This document shows positions 51,193-60,187 of a stretch of DNA of 64,000 nucleotides, piece by piece. Source of the DNA: an uncultured Bacteroides sp. (lineage in GTDB: Bacteria > Bacteroidota > Bacteroidia > Bacteroidales > Bacteroidaceae). The translations under genes were made by a program, and so were the position numbers. How positions within the stretch are numbered: position 1 is the stretch's first letter; each line of letters starts with the position of its first letter. Location: contig NZ_CAJUHF010000012.1 in the NCBI RefSeq assembly GCF_910585845.1, forward strand, positions 15,814-79,813, in the 5' to 3' direction. The notes beneath the pieces were generated by a model. It was given only the letters and a program-made list of their open reading frames with translations. It did not search any database and had not been told where the DNA came from.

Positions 51193-53109
51193 ATGAATTA
51201 CGGATATGTGAGAGTTGCGGCGGCTGTGCCCCGTGTTAAGGTGGCGGACTGTAAGTTCAACGCCAGGGAAATAGAAAAGGAAATTATCATTGCCGAGGGT
51301 AAAGGTGTACAAATCATCGCATTCCCGGAGCTGTGTATTACAGGATATACATGTGGCGACTTGTTTGCCCAGCAATTGCTGCTCGAAGAGGCAGAAATGG
51401 AGTTGATGCAGATTATCAACAATACGAGGCAGCTGGACATCATTGCCATATTGGGTTTGCCGGTGGCATTGAATGGCATGTTGCTGAATACGGCTGTTGT
51501 CATTCAGAAAGGAAAAGTGCTGGGAGTAGTGCCTAAGACTTATCTTCCCAATTACAAGGAATTCTATGAAAAGCGCTGGTTCACTTCAGCTGCATGTGTG
51601 ACGGAGACGAGTGTGCGCCTTTGCGGCCAAGTGGTGCCCATGAGGGCAGACCTGCTCTTTGAGATGGCAAACACGACATTCGGCATCGAAATCTGCGAAG
51701 ACTTGTGGGCTCCCATTCCTCCCAGTTCTTCATTGGCGATGCAAGGGGCTGAGATTGTGTTCAATCTCTCGGCGGATAATGAATGTATAGGTAAACATAA
51801 TTATCTGTGTTCGTTGATCAGCCAGCAGTCGGCACGTTGCATTGCCGGTTACGTATTCAGTTCGTGTGGTTTTGGAGAATCTACTACGGATGTGGTATTT
51901 GCCGGGAACGGTCTGATTTTTGAGAATGGAAACAAGTTGGCTTCCAGCAAACGTTTCTCATTGGAAGGGCAAGTGGTGATCAGTGAGATTGACGTGGAAT
52001 ATATTCGTTCCGAGCGTCGTGTGAATACAACTTTTACAGCTTGCCGGACACATTGTGTACCCAGGGAAGCCATGCGCGTTTCTACGGAATATGTGAATGT
52101 CAAAGAGCTGGAACTGACACGTACTTTCGATCCGCATCCGTTTGTTCCGCAGGGAGCTGAATTGGATGAACGTTGCGAAGAGATCTTCTCTATACAAGTG
52201 GCCGGACTGGCGCAACGGTTGGTACACACTCATGCACAAAGTGCAGTGGTCGGAATTTCCGGTGGACTGGATTCTACATTGGCATTGCTGGTATGCGTCA
52301 AGACGTTCGATAAACTGGGATGGTCGCGTAAGGGGATCATCGGTGTTACTATGCCGGGATTCGGAACTACTGACCGAACACATACAAATGCTGTGGATTT
52401 GATGGAATCTTTGGGGATAACCGTCCGTGAGGTCAGCATTAAGGAAGCATGCATCCAGCACTTCAAAGATATCGGGCATGACGTGAATGTCCATGATGTG
52501 GTCTATGAGAATTCTCAGGCGCGGGAACGTACGCAAATATTGATGGACATTGCCAATCAGACTAACGGAATGGTAATCGGTACGGGCGACTTATCTGAGT
52601 TGGCATTGGGATGGGCTACTTACAACGGCGACCATATGTCCATGTACGGGGTCAATGGAAGTGTGCCCAAGACTTTGGTCAAACATCTGGTGAAGTGGGT
52701 TGCGGAACATGATGTGGATGATTCCTCTCGCGCTACGCTGCTCGATATCGTGGATACTCCGATCAGTCCGGAACTTATTCCGGCAGATGAAAACGGAAAC
52801 ATCAAGCAGATAACGGAAGACTTGGTCGGACCGTATGAGTTGCACGATTTTTTCCTCTACTACTTCTTGCGTTGCGGTTTCCGGCCTTCCAAGATATTCT
52901 TCCTTGCTGCCCAAACTTTTAAGGGAGTATACGATGAAGAGACCATCAAGAAATGGTTGCGGACCTTCTTCCGTCGTTTCTTCAACCAGCAATTCAAGCG
53001 TTCCTGCCTGCCCGACGGACCGAAAGTAGGTAGCATCTCCATTAGTCCTCGTGGCGACTGGCGAATGCCGAGCGACGCATCGTCAGAGGCTTGGTTGAGA
53101 GAAATTTAA
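51193..53109 (+). CDS. nadE: Glutamine-hydrolysing NAD+ synthetase
   Basis: 638 residues. The N-terminal nitrilase-type glutaminase domain (about 1-280) has IIAFPELCITGY (Glu), VVPKTYLPNYKEFYEKRWF (Lys) and FGIEICEDLWAP (Cys). The C-terminal synthetase domain has the ATP pyrophosphatase loop GISGGLDSTLAL near residue 354, QARERTQILMDIANQ, GTGDLSELALGWATYNGDHM and DGPKVGSISISPRGDWRMPSDA. It makes NAD from deamido-NAD. The TTATG start fits the promoter spacing. Confidence 0.97.
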   Translation: MNYGYVRVAAAVPRVKVADCKFNAREIEKEIIIAEGKGVQIIAFPELCITGYTCGDLFAQQLLLEEAEMELMQIINNTRQLDIIAILGLPVALNGMLLNTAVVIQKGKVLGVVPKTYLPNYKEFYEKRWFTSAACVTETSVRLCGQVVPMRADLLFEMANTTFGIEICEDLWAPIPPSSSLAMQGAEIVFNLSADNECIGKHNYLCSLISQQSARCIAGYVFSSCGFGESTTDVVFAGNGLIFENGNKLASSKRFSLEGQVVISEIDVEYIRSERRVNTTFTACRTHCVPREAMRVSTEYVNVKELELTRTFDPHPFVPQGAELDERCEEIFSIQVAGLAQRLVHTHAQSAVVGISGGLDSTLALLVCVKTFDKLGWSRKGIIGVTMPGFGTTDRTHTNAVDLMESLGITVREVSIKEACIQHFKDIGHDVNVHDVVYENSQARERTQILMDIANQTNGMVIGTGDLSELALGWATYNGDHMSMYGVNGSVPKTLVKHLVKWVAEHDVDDSSRATLLDIVDTPISPELIPADENGNIKQITEDLVGPYELHDFFLYYFLRCGFRPSKIFFLAAQTFKGVYDEETIKKWLRTFFRRFFNQQFKRSCLPDGPKVGSISISPRGDWRMPSDASSEAWLREI

Positions 53110-53127
53110 GTTTCGCAAGCGAAACTT
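53108..53127. terminator. Short hairpin between convergent genes
   Basis: AAGTTTCGC / GCGAAACTT with a 2-nt loop, between the nadE stop and the stop of the opposing gene; no U run. Confidence 0.45.
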
Positions 53128-53130
53128 GAG

Positions 53131-53952
53131 TTAATTATAATATTTGCGGTAAATCTCTTTGAACTCCTTGCTGGTGCGGAAAGTCTGGAGCCAGGCGTTC
53201 AGGCTATCCAGCAAGGCGGGAGATTGCTTGCTGACTGCCCATGAATAGAATTGCGTGAAACTGATATCCGTTTTGATATCTATTTGGGGGAGGTCTTTGG
53301 CTACGGCACGGGCAATGCTTTCATCACATACGGCATAATCGATGTCTCCGTGGGCAACGAGAGCAATCAGTTGTTCCGGACCGTACTTGTCTATTTCTTT
53401 AATATATATGGTGTCACCTATTTCATTCCCCAAGTTATGAATGCGAAGGATGGAAGGTGCCCCTTTCACTACGTGCAAGGTTTTGCCTGCCAGGTCCAGT
53501 TGGTTTCTGACAAACAGGGAGTCGGAGGGTGAAGTTGCTTTTCGCTGTACGAGAACCTGCTTGTTCAGTACGATGGGAGTGGTGAGCAACAGTGAATCTT
53601 TCAATTCGCTGGTTGCCGGAATACTATAGGCAATCACATCAAATCTCCCTTCTGCCAATCCTTCAAGTCGCTTGCTGAAACTCATTTCAGGGATTATCGT
53701 TGCTTTCCAGCCGCGGTTGCGGGCAAATGCTTCTATCAGTTCATAATGAAAACCTGCCAAAGTGTCTCCGTCTACATGAAAGCTGATGGAATTGTATTCC
53801 GTAGCAGCACGGATGACCTGCTGGTCGGCAATTTCCGCATAATCACGCGGATGCCCTTTCGGCTTCTCTTTCTTGAGAAAGAGAGTGGCTATACAGGCTG
53901 CTATGACGCCCATCGCCGCATATTTCAGGATTCTCGTTGTCGGTATTCTCAT
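53131..53952 (-). CDS. Extracellular solute-binding protein, family 3 type
   Basis: 273 residues. A hydrophobic N-terminal anchor (ILKYAAMGVIAACIATLFL; a possible non-standard lipobox) leads to a family 3 solute-binding fold: FHYELIEAFARNRGWKATI, EGLAEGRFDVIAYSIPATSELKDSLLLTTPI, and LVAHGDIDYAVCDESIA. No ABC permease genes are near, so it may be a ligand sensor or be linked to MltF-like wall functions rather than amino-acid uptake. It follows the porin gene by 22-32 bp on the same strand. Confidence 0.8.
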   Translation of the reverse strand: MRIPTTRILKYAAMGVIAACIATLFLKKEKPKGHPRDYAEIADQQVIRAATEYNSISFHVDGDTLAGFHYELIEAFARNRGWKATIIPEMSFSKRLEGLAEGRFDVIAYSIPATSELKDSLLLTTPIVLNKQVLVQRKATSPSDSLFVRNQLDLAGKTLHVVKGAPSILRIHNLGNEIGDTIYIKEIDKYGPEQLIALVAHGDIDYAVCDESIARAVAKDLPQIDIKTDISFTQFYSWAVSKQSPALLDSLNAWLQTFRTSKEFKEIYRKYYN

Positions 53953-53974
53953 TTACATGCACATATATAGGGAG

Positions 53975-56185
53975 TTAATCATAAAAATTCCATGATACGC
54001 CGACCCTGAGAAGACTTGGATTGATAGGGTAGTGGGGGACAAGGAAAGAGTTGCGTGTTCCCATACCCTGATTTACGTGGGAGTACATGGCAAAAAGCCG
54101 CGTACGTTTCAAATGTATATTCGCATAGATATTGACTATCGGATAGCCTCCGATTTCCACCTGGTCATCGTCCGGTTGCAGATGAAACTGCTGGATGGCA
54201 GGCGTATAGGCAGGAGCATGATATTTGGTAAAGTAACGAACATCGGCACCCACTTGCACGGTAAGCACTTTCTTTGCCAACTTGGTCAATATGTAGAAGT
54301 TGGAGTATAGCGAAAGTTTGGGCAGCGGCAGAAGGGTTTCATCGCTCGATTGCTGCCATACCACTTCATTGTCCAGATGGAAAATGCCGATACGGAAGTT
54401 CTGGTTCAGTATGGCGGAAATGACCTGTATGTTTCCACTATATTGTGCCGGAACGGCATTTTGATTGAAGTACGTGTAGTTCTTTATGTTTTCTACACCG
54501 GCACGGAGGTTGGTGCCCCATCGGTCGATGTTCAGTTCGCCTTCCACACGGGTGCGAAATTCTTTTTCCATATCGTTGTTATCCCAGATGAACTGGTTGG
54601 AGTGATAATGTCGCATATAGAAGGAAGGCAACGTGTTCTTCACGAATCCCCTAACCATGAGATTGACCGTATCTTTCCAGAGGCGGAAGTTCAGGTCCAT
54701 GTTTCCGTTTACCTGAAATTGTCCTAAGGCCTTGTCCATGATGCCTATCTCGCCATCTACAGAGTAGTGCAGGGTTTTTCCTTGTCGTTTGGCAAGTTCG
54801 CCTCCGACGTATATTTCCTGTTCGGTGAAGCGGTCTGTAGTTATGGAGTCCTGATTCATCAAGTCATACCGGCTGAACTTATGGGATAGATAGGCGGTCA
54901 GTCCGGCTTTGGCATACTTGTTGAATCCCTCCAACAGGGCGATACCGAATACATTCTTTACGCTGAATGCGGTAGTCGAGTCGCGACTGACACCGAATTT
55001 GTTGTAATTGGCATTCGCATTCGGACTCTCTACAGCTTGGAAACGGTGGCGCAAGCGCTCCACTTTGAACGTATGGATGAAACTGGTGACCGGCACAAAC
55101 TCTTCAACGAGGTTGCCATTATCTGCGAGGGTAGCACTATTCTTGATGCTGTCTTGCCGGATATTATTCACTTGCATAAGGCTGTCCGTCAAGAGGCTGT
55201 CGGCGGTCAGTGCGGGCGGCATGTTCAGGCTGTCCGAAGCAAGCGAAGGTTGCTGCTTCCTTGTAGGCATGGTGGCGTTGGATGCAGCAAAGTCTTGCTG
55301 GGGGACATTCGAGTCGGATTGTTCCTTCATGACCTTTCGTGTGAATCCCATCCGGTAACGTTGTGTAAGGTAGACATAGAAATCTTTGTTCCGGTTGGAA
55401 GCCTGTTCCATGTTCACGGGAATGGTTGTAGATTCATACTGTTTCTTACCTTCGGCCATCGTGTCGGGGCGGGTGATATAACCATCATTCGTTATACCGC
55501 CGTTTTCGTTCATCTTCAGACAGAAGTTATTGTATACGGCTTGCAACTGGTAGCGTTCGCCGATATAGCTTCCGAATATGCCGGCATTGAAATGTGAAGT
55601 AGACTGGTTGGTGTAATATCCGCGTCCATACAGGTAGTCGAACTTGAAGCCGAAAGCAAGGCGCTTGTTCACGTTGACGGAGAAGTAAGATTTGAACCGT
55701 TCTTCGCCGCTGATTTTGTTTCCTGCCTTGTAGTAAGTCAGGTTGGTATACGGAACATTGCTGTTGGTGAACAGCATCTGGTCGGGATGGACGAAGAAGC
55801 TGGAGAATGGCGCCATGAATATGGTCGGTTCTTCGCTTGTCCGGTCGAAGAAGATGCGTGACAGGCGGGGGGAACCAAGGTTTCCTAAAGTGTTGTATTG
55901 TCCCGTCATGCCTGTTCCCAAGTTAGTATTCTGGAAGTTCAGGTTGGCGGTATCGGCAGGTATGATGGTCCGGTTGCCTAATGTTTCGCTTAACCGCCAC
56001 ATGTAGAGTTTGGGCGGAATACTTTGTACGTCGACACCGGTATCCAAACTGTCCGGTTGTCTGGATGGATCTATCTGGTTGCCGTTTGGATCACGGTTAT
56101 CCAGGGTATTGAGCATGCGCTGTGCTTGTGCCGTCAGCAGTCCCAATACGAATAGCAATATGGATGTTAATAGAATGCGTCTCAT
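53975..56185 (-). CDS. Large putative porin (Porin_10 type)
   Basis: About 736 residues from the ATG at 56185 (signal peptide MRRILLTSILLFVLGLLTAQAQ; a further upstream ATG at 56197 is less likely). Tyr/Asn/Thr-rich alternating strands run to the end (SLLRVGVSWNFYD). The early segment LYMWRLSETLGNRTIIPADT and PYTNLTYYKAGN are typical of the Bacteroidetes putative porin family. A loop of about 100 residues near 300-370 is Ser/Asp/Gln-rich. A TATCTTTG box on the minus strand (56195-56202) is a likely -7 element. Confidence 0.85.
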   Translation of the reverse strand: MRRILLTSILLFVLGLLTAQAQRMLNTLDNRDPNGNQIDPSRQPDSLDTGVDVQSIPPKLYMWRLSETLGNRTIIPADTANLNFQNTNLGTGMTGQYNTLGNLGSPRLSRIFFDRTSEEPTIFMAPFSSFFVHPDQMLFTNSNVPYTNLTYYKAGNKISGEERFKSYFSVNVNKRLAFGFKFDYLYGRGYYTNQSTSHFNAGIFGSYIGERYQLQAVYNNFCLKMNENGGITNDGYITRPDTMAEGKKQYESTTIPVNMEQASNRNKDFYVYLTQRYRMGFTRKVMKEQSDSNVPQQDFAASNATMPTRKQQPSLASDSLNMPPALTADSLLTDSLMQVNNIRQDSIKNSATLADNGNLVEEFVPVTSFIHTFKVERLRHRFQAVESPNANANYNKFGVSRDSTTAFSVKNVFGIALLEGFNKYAKAGLTAYLSHKFSRYDLMNQDSITTDRFTEQEIYVGGELAKRQGKTLHYSVDGEIGIMDKALGQFQVNGNMDLNFRLWKDTVNLMVRGFVKNTLPSFYMRHYHSNQFIWDNNDMEKEFRTRVEGELNIDRWGTNLRAGVENIKNYTYFNQNAVPAQYSGNIQVISAILNQNFRIGIFHLDNEVVWQQSSDETLLPLPKLSLYSNFYILTKLAKKVLTVQVGADVRYFTKYHAPAYTPAIQQFHLQPDDDQVEIGGYPIVNIYANIHLKRTRLFAMYSHVNQGMGTRNSFLVPHYPINPSLLRVGVSWNFYD

Positions 56186-56356
56186 AATTAAGCGCAAAGA
56201 TACAATAAAAAATTATTTGCTTGCTGAAATCCGTCTTTTTTGCCTATATTTTTGCACGGCTTATTTAAAAAACAAAGATCTTTAAGATAATATCTTTTTT
56301 CACAAGATACAGATTCCCTCTTTTTCTTTGAGCTGATGAGTTTGTAAAGAAAATGC

Positions 56357-56431
56357 CAATATATGTAACGGGTGATAAGAAGTAATGTAATGCCGCATTA
56401 CATTACTTCTTATCACCCGTTACATATATTG
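56357..56431. repeat. 75-bp perfect palindrome
   Basis: Two exact 37-bp arms around a single C at 56394; the arms begin CAATATATGTAACGGGTG and end at GTAATGC. No T run follows. Confidence 0.98.
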
Positions 56432-56566
56432 TTATTCTATGGCTCAAGTTTCGTATCTTTCCGAATATGGCGATCTTGCTGAGTGTCGCCGCCGCATGCA
56501 TCCACTTCACATGTATCCACTTCACATCATATTTCCTTCTAAAAACACATATTTTTTTAATATCAT

Positions 56567-56635
56567 GTTACACACACAAATGTAGGTATAGGGTAGGGGG
56601 GCTACCCTATATAGATAATAAAATGTGTGTGTAAC
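56567..56635. repeat. Two-stem hairpin
   Basis: Outer stem GTTACACACACA (56567-56578) / TGTGTGTGTAAC (56624-56635); inner stem TATAGGGTAG (56587-56596) / CTACCCTATA (56602-56611). The two stems stack in one fold upstream of the capsule promoter. Confidence 0.85.
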
Positions 56636-56852
56636 AAGTCCTTTAAAAAAAGATAAGAAAAGACGAGCCTGCGCGCGTATGTGCCCGAGTACATTATTAT
56701 AAAAGGAAATCCTCCTGTTAACCCTCCTGTTGTTAGCTTGAAAGTGAGATGCTGCAATACTGTTATGGATGTGATAAAGTACGAAACAAAGCGGATAATA
56801 ACAATGTCACTAATGATTAATGATTGCGAAATAGGGGAAAGTGTTTTTTAAA

Positions 56853-57060
56853 CGTTCGTTTATTGAACGCAAAGATAGTGCGTAGAAATGAAACGACAAA
56901 ATTTCTGATAAATAAAAGTACTTTAATTTTCGAAGGTATTTGCTATTGTGTTAACTTATAGCAAGTTATCACCTTGACAAAAATATGCTTTTTCCGTCAT
57001 TTTTTTATTGAAAGAATCTTAGTAGTGATAAGCCCTCAAAAAGCGTTTAATAAACGAACG
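56853..57060. promoter_or_regulatory. Invertible capsule promoter segment with inverted repeats
   Basis: Left repeat CGTTCGTTTATTGAACGC (56853-56870) and right repeat GCGTTTAATAAACGAACG (57043-57060) match at 17 of 18 positions as inverted repeats and enclose 172 bp. The left repeat is within AAACGTTCGT, which fits the ARACGTWCGT core I remember for the Mpi recombinase sites of B. fragilis capsule promoters. The segment lies directly before upxY. Confidence 0.85.
56870..56900 (-). promoter_or_regulatory. Promoter inside the invertible segment, pointing away from the CPS genes (OFF)
   Basis: On the minus strand TTTG (56897-56900), N19, TATCTTTG (56870-56877) is a full consensus promoter that reads leftward, touching the left repeat. 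After inversion it would sit beside the right repeat and read into upxY. Confidence 0.8.
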
Positions 57061-57210
57061 ATTAAAAAACGTTTTCTTGAACTTAATATCTTCGTTTATA
57101 ACGAATTAAGCTGAAATATCTATTTGTTACGGTTTGAAAGGGAATATGTCTCGTTCAAACCGCGAAGCGCACCCGGAATTATAATAAAATCCTCGATCTT
57201 CTTTTTGCAA

Positions 57211-57744
57211 GTGGTTGAAAATCAAAAATATTGGTTTGCGGCTCGCACTCGCGACAAGCAAGAATTTACAATCCGAAAATTCTTGGATAAGCTTAGATCC
57301 GAAGAGAATCTGGATCTTGATTATTACCTTCCTACGCGAATTGTGATATCCCAGTTGAAGTATCGTCGGAAGCGAAGTGAAGTCCCTGTTATCCGTAATC
57401 TGATTTTTGTTCGTGCCACGAAGCAGACTGCCTGTGATATTGCCAATGTCTATGGTGTGCAGCTTTTCTACATGAGAGACCTGCTTTCCCATTCTATGCT
57501 TGTTGTTCCCGATAAGCAGATGGAAGACTTTATGTTCGTGATGGACCTGAATCCGGACGGTGTGGGCTTTGATATCGAACCGCTCACTGTAGGTAAAAAG
57601 GTGAAAGTGATCAAAGGGGACTTTTGCGGCATTGAGGGTGAGATTGTTACGGAAGCCAATAAGACATACGTTGTCATTCGCATCAAGGGTGTCTTGATTG
57701 CGAGCGTTAAAGTGCCTAAATCCTATTTAAAGTTGATACAGTAA
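57211..57744 (+). CDS. UpxY-family capsule transcription antiterminator (NusG-like)
   Basis: About 177 residues from a GTG at 57211, just before the conserved ENQKYWFAARTRDKQEF; a TTG at 57205 is also possible. The frame is open back to 57124 but has no ATG there. N-terminal NusG (NGN) domain: YWFAARTR, LPTRIVISQLKYRRKRSEVPVIRNLIFVRAT. C-terminal KOW domain: VKVIKGDFCGIEGEIV. UpxY proteins bind the 5' leader of their own CPS operon and stop early termination. First gene of the locus. Confidence 0.92.
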   Translation: MVENQKYWFAARTRDKQEFTIRKFLDKLRSEENLDLDYYLPTRIVISQLKYRRKRSEVPVIRNLIFVRATKQTACDIANVYGVQLFYMRDLLSHSMLVVPDKQMEDFMFVMDLNPDGVGFDIEPLTVGKKVKVIKGDFCGIEGEIVTEANKTYVVIRIKGVLIASVKVPKSYLKLIQ

Positions 57745-57777
57745 TACTATCCTGATTATATTTTAATCATATACTTA

Positions 57778-58299
57778 ATGAATTCTTTACTTTCTTGTGC
57801 TCTTGAACTTCAGCATGCTGCACATACTTTAATGTATTTCGGCATGGATGGCGAGCCTCTTTATTCCGATGATTTTTGCCGTCAGAACAAAGAAGTCCTT
57901 GTTAAATCCGATTCTCTCTTTTCCACAAAAAGTGCCGATATTGAGGAGGAGGCTAATCTGTGTCTGGCTCTTCTGATGGGCTATAATGCCACTATTTATA
58001 GTCATGGGGATAAGGACCGGAAGAAACAGGTTGTTCTGGAGCGTGCCTGTAATGTTCTGGAGTATCTTCCTGCCTCTTTGCTTAAGGTTCGTCTGCTGGC
58101 CTACTGTTATGGTGAAGTTTATGAAGAATCTTTACTTCAAGAGGCTCATTCCATTATCAATAGTTGGGATAAGGAATCTTTGACTTCCGAGCAAACAGAA
58201 ATTATGGAAGAACTGAAGAATATTGAAGCGAATCCTTATCCTTTTGAGGAGGTGGAAGAGTCTGTATGTTCCCTCCCTTCTTCTACATATCAAAATTAA
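57778..58299 (+). CDS. UpxZ-family inhibitor of non-cognate UpxY
   Basis: 173 residues, helical, 33 bp after upxY. Sequence LLSCALELQHAAHTLMYFGMDGEPLYSDDFCRQN is typical of UpxZ, which in B. fragilis blocks the UpxY antiterminators of other CPS loci so that one capsule is made at a time. With a second CPS locus in the same window, that cross-control is probably relevant here (inference). Confidence 0.9.
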   Translation: MNSLLSCALELQHAAHTLMYFGMDGEPLYSDDFCRQNKEVLVKSDSLFSTKSADIEEEANLCLALLMGYNATIYSHGDKDRKKQVVLERACNVLEYLPASLLKVRLLAYCYGEVYEESLLQEAHSIINSWDKESLTSEQTEIMEELKNIEANPYPFEEVEESVCSLPSSTYQN

Positions 58300-58350
58300 A
58301 TGTAGACAAATATTTAGATAGAACTGATTATATCATAAGTATTTACCATA

Positions 58351-59739
58351 ATGCGCGATTTTAATAAAATAAAAATAGCTGTAGCCGGTACCGGTTATGT
58401 AGGTCTCAGTATAGCGACATTGTTGTCACAACATCATGAAGTGGTGGCTGTAGACGTAATCCCCGAAAAGGTAGAGAAAATCAACAATCGTATCTCTCCC
58501 ATCCAAGATGAGTATATCGAAAAATACTTTGCTGAGAAAGATCTGAACCTGACCGCCACACTTGACGGCAAGTTTGCCTATAAAGATGCGGATTTTGTAG
58601 TTATAGCCGCCCCCACCAACTATGATCCGGTGAAGAACTTCTTTGATACCCATCACATAGAGGACGTCATAGACATGGTGTTAGAGGTGAATCCCGAGGC
58701 GGTTATGGTCATCAAATCAACCATTCCTGTGGGCTATTGCCGTTCTTTGTATGTAAAATACGCGCGGAAGTTCGCCCAAATGGGTCCTTTGTCTGACGGT
58801 AAACGCCGTGAGTTCCGTTTACTCTTCTCTCCTGAGTTTCTTCGTGAAAGCAAGGCACTCTATGACAATCTCCATCCGAGCCGTATCATCGTCGGCTATC
58901 CCAAGATGATGGGCGCGGAATGGGAGGAGGAGAATGAGGCCATCCGCCGGATACAAGGCAACCACATGAAGGAAGCCGCCGAGACTTTCGCCAAACTCCT
59001 TGTGGAAGGTGCTGAATCTCCTTCTGCTGACAATCCCGTCATGGAACAGTACAAGGAGAGCAAGAACATCCCCGTCCTCTTTATGGGGCTGAAGGAAGCG
59101 GAGGCTGTCAAGCTTTTTGCCAACACCTATCTTGCCCTTAGAGTATCCTACTTCAATGAACTGGATACCTATGCCGAGGTTAAAGGCTTGGATACGGCTT
59201 CCATCATTAACGGCATCGGCCTCGACCCGCGTATTGGCACGCATTACAATAATCCATCATTCGGTTATGGTGGCTACTGCTTACCCAAAGACACCAAGCA
59301 GCTCCTTGCCAACTATCAGGATGTACCCCAAAATATGATGACAGCGATTGTAGAGTCAAATCGCACTCGCAAGGATTATATAGCGGATGCTGTTCTTCGC
59401 AAGGCTGGATGGTATGACTACTATAGTAATAATCAGTATGATGGTTCAAAAGAATCTGTTACTGTTGGTGTCTATCGTTTGACAATGAAGAGTAATTCTG
59501 ACAACTTTCGCCAGTCGGCAATCCAAGGTATCATGAAACGGATTAAAGCTAAAGGGGCTACCGTTATTATCTATGAACCAACTCTTGCAGATGGCGAATC
59601 GTTTTTCGGTTCATTGGTAGTGAATGATTTAATAAAGTTCAAAGTTTTATCGAATGTGATTATTGCTAACCGCTTTGATGATTGTTTGGTTGATGTAGAA
59701 AATAAGGTTTATACGCGTGATATCTTTAGATGTGATTAA
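58351..59739 (+). CDS. UDP-glucose/GDP-mannose dehydrogenase family enzyme
   Basis: 462 residues. The NAD site is VAGTGYVGLSIATLL near residue 10; substrate blocks are VIKSTIPVGYCRSL, FSPEFLRESKALYDNLHPSRIIVG and NELDTYAEVKGLDTASIINGI; the catalytic cysteine is C310 in GYGGYCLPKDTKQL. It oxidises a nucleotide sugar C6 alcohol to the acid, most likely UDP-glucose to UDP-glucuronate, for an acidic capsule. Confidence 0.92.
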   Translation: MRDFNKIKIAVAGTGYVGLSIATLLSQHHEVVAVDVIPEKVEKINNRISPIQDEYIEKYFAEKDLNLTATLDGKFAYKDADFVVIAAPTNYDPVKNFFDTHHIEDVIDMVLEVNPEAVMVIKSTIPVGYCRSLYVKYARKFAQMGPLSDGKRREFRLLFSPEFLRESKALYDNLHPSRIIVGYPKMMGAEWEEENEAIRRIQGNHMKEAAETFAKLLVEGAESPSADNPVMEQYKESKNIPVLFMGLKEAEAVKLFANTYLALRVSYFNELDTYAEVKGLDTASIINGIGLDPRIGTHYNNPSFGYGGYCLPKDTKQLLANYQDVPQNMMTAIVESNRTRKDYIADAVLRKAGWYDYYSNNQYDGSKESVTVGVYRLTMKSNSDNFRQSAIQGIMKRIKAKGATVIIYEPTLADGESFFGSLVVNDLIKFKVLSNVIIANRFDDCLVDVENKVYTRDIFRCD

Positions 59740-60187
59740 CAATAAACGAGTTAAATTGATTAATCATGCGAATCAACAGTTTAAAGCTATTGCTTTTTTA
59801 AAGCTGTTTCTATTTAATTATATTAATATATGGAAAGTCTTATTAAACATTCCATGACTCCTCTTTCTTGGGGCAAGAAAATCGAAATACATGCGTCTTT
59901 CTGCATATCGTACAAACTGTGCTTTACTTAGCCCTGCACGTATCAGAAGATAAAAAGGGTTCTAGTAGAAAACGAGTGGGGATTGAGAGTTCTTAATTAT
60001 CTGTAAGGTGCCATGACGGAGGAAGAGTTCCAGGATGGCTGGAAGATGAGTTGCTTAGACTTTAAAATCAAACTCGTCTTTTGAAATCTTTTAGGGGAAA
60101 TCTTGTAAGTAGGCTTTCCCTATGAGGTATTTCAGAATTGGATGCTTATAGAACTTCAAAATCAGATACTAACAATTTTATTTACTC
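59740..60187. other. Decayed intergenic DNA in CPS locus
   Basis: 448 bp without an intact gene. A weak hairpin with T run (AAAGCTATTGCTTTTTT, near 59790) may end the dehydrogenase transcript. Short frames such as one from the ATG at 59830 (MESLIKHSMTPLSWGKK...) and one reading MTEEEFQDGWKMSCLDFK near 60013 look like remnants of lost genes. No family recognised. Confidence 0.45.
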
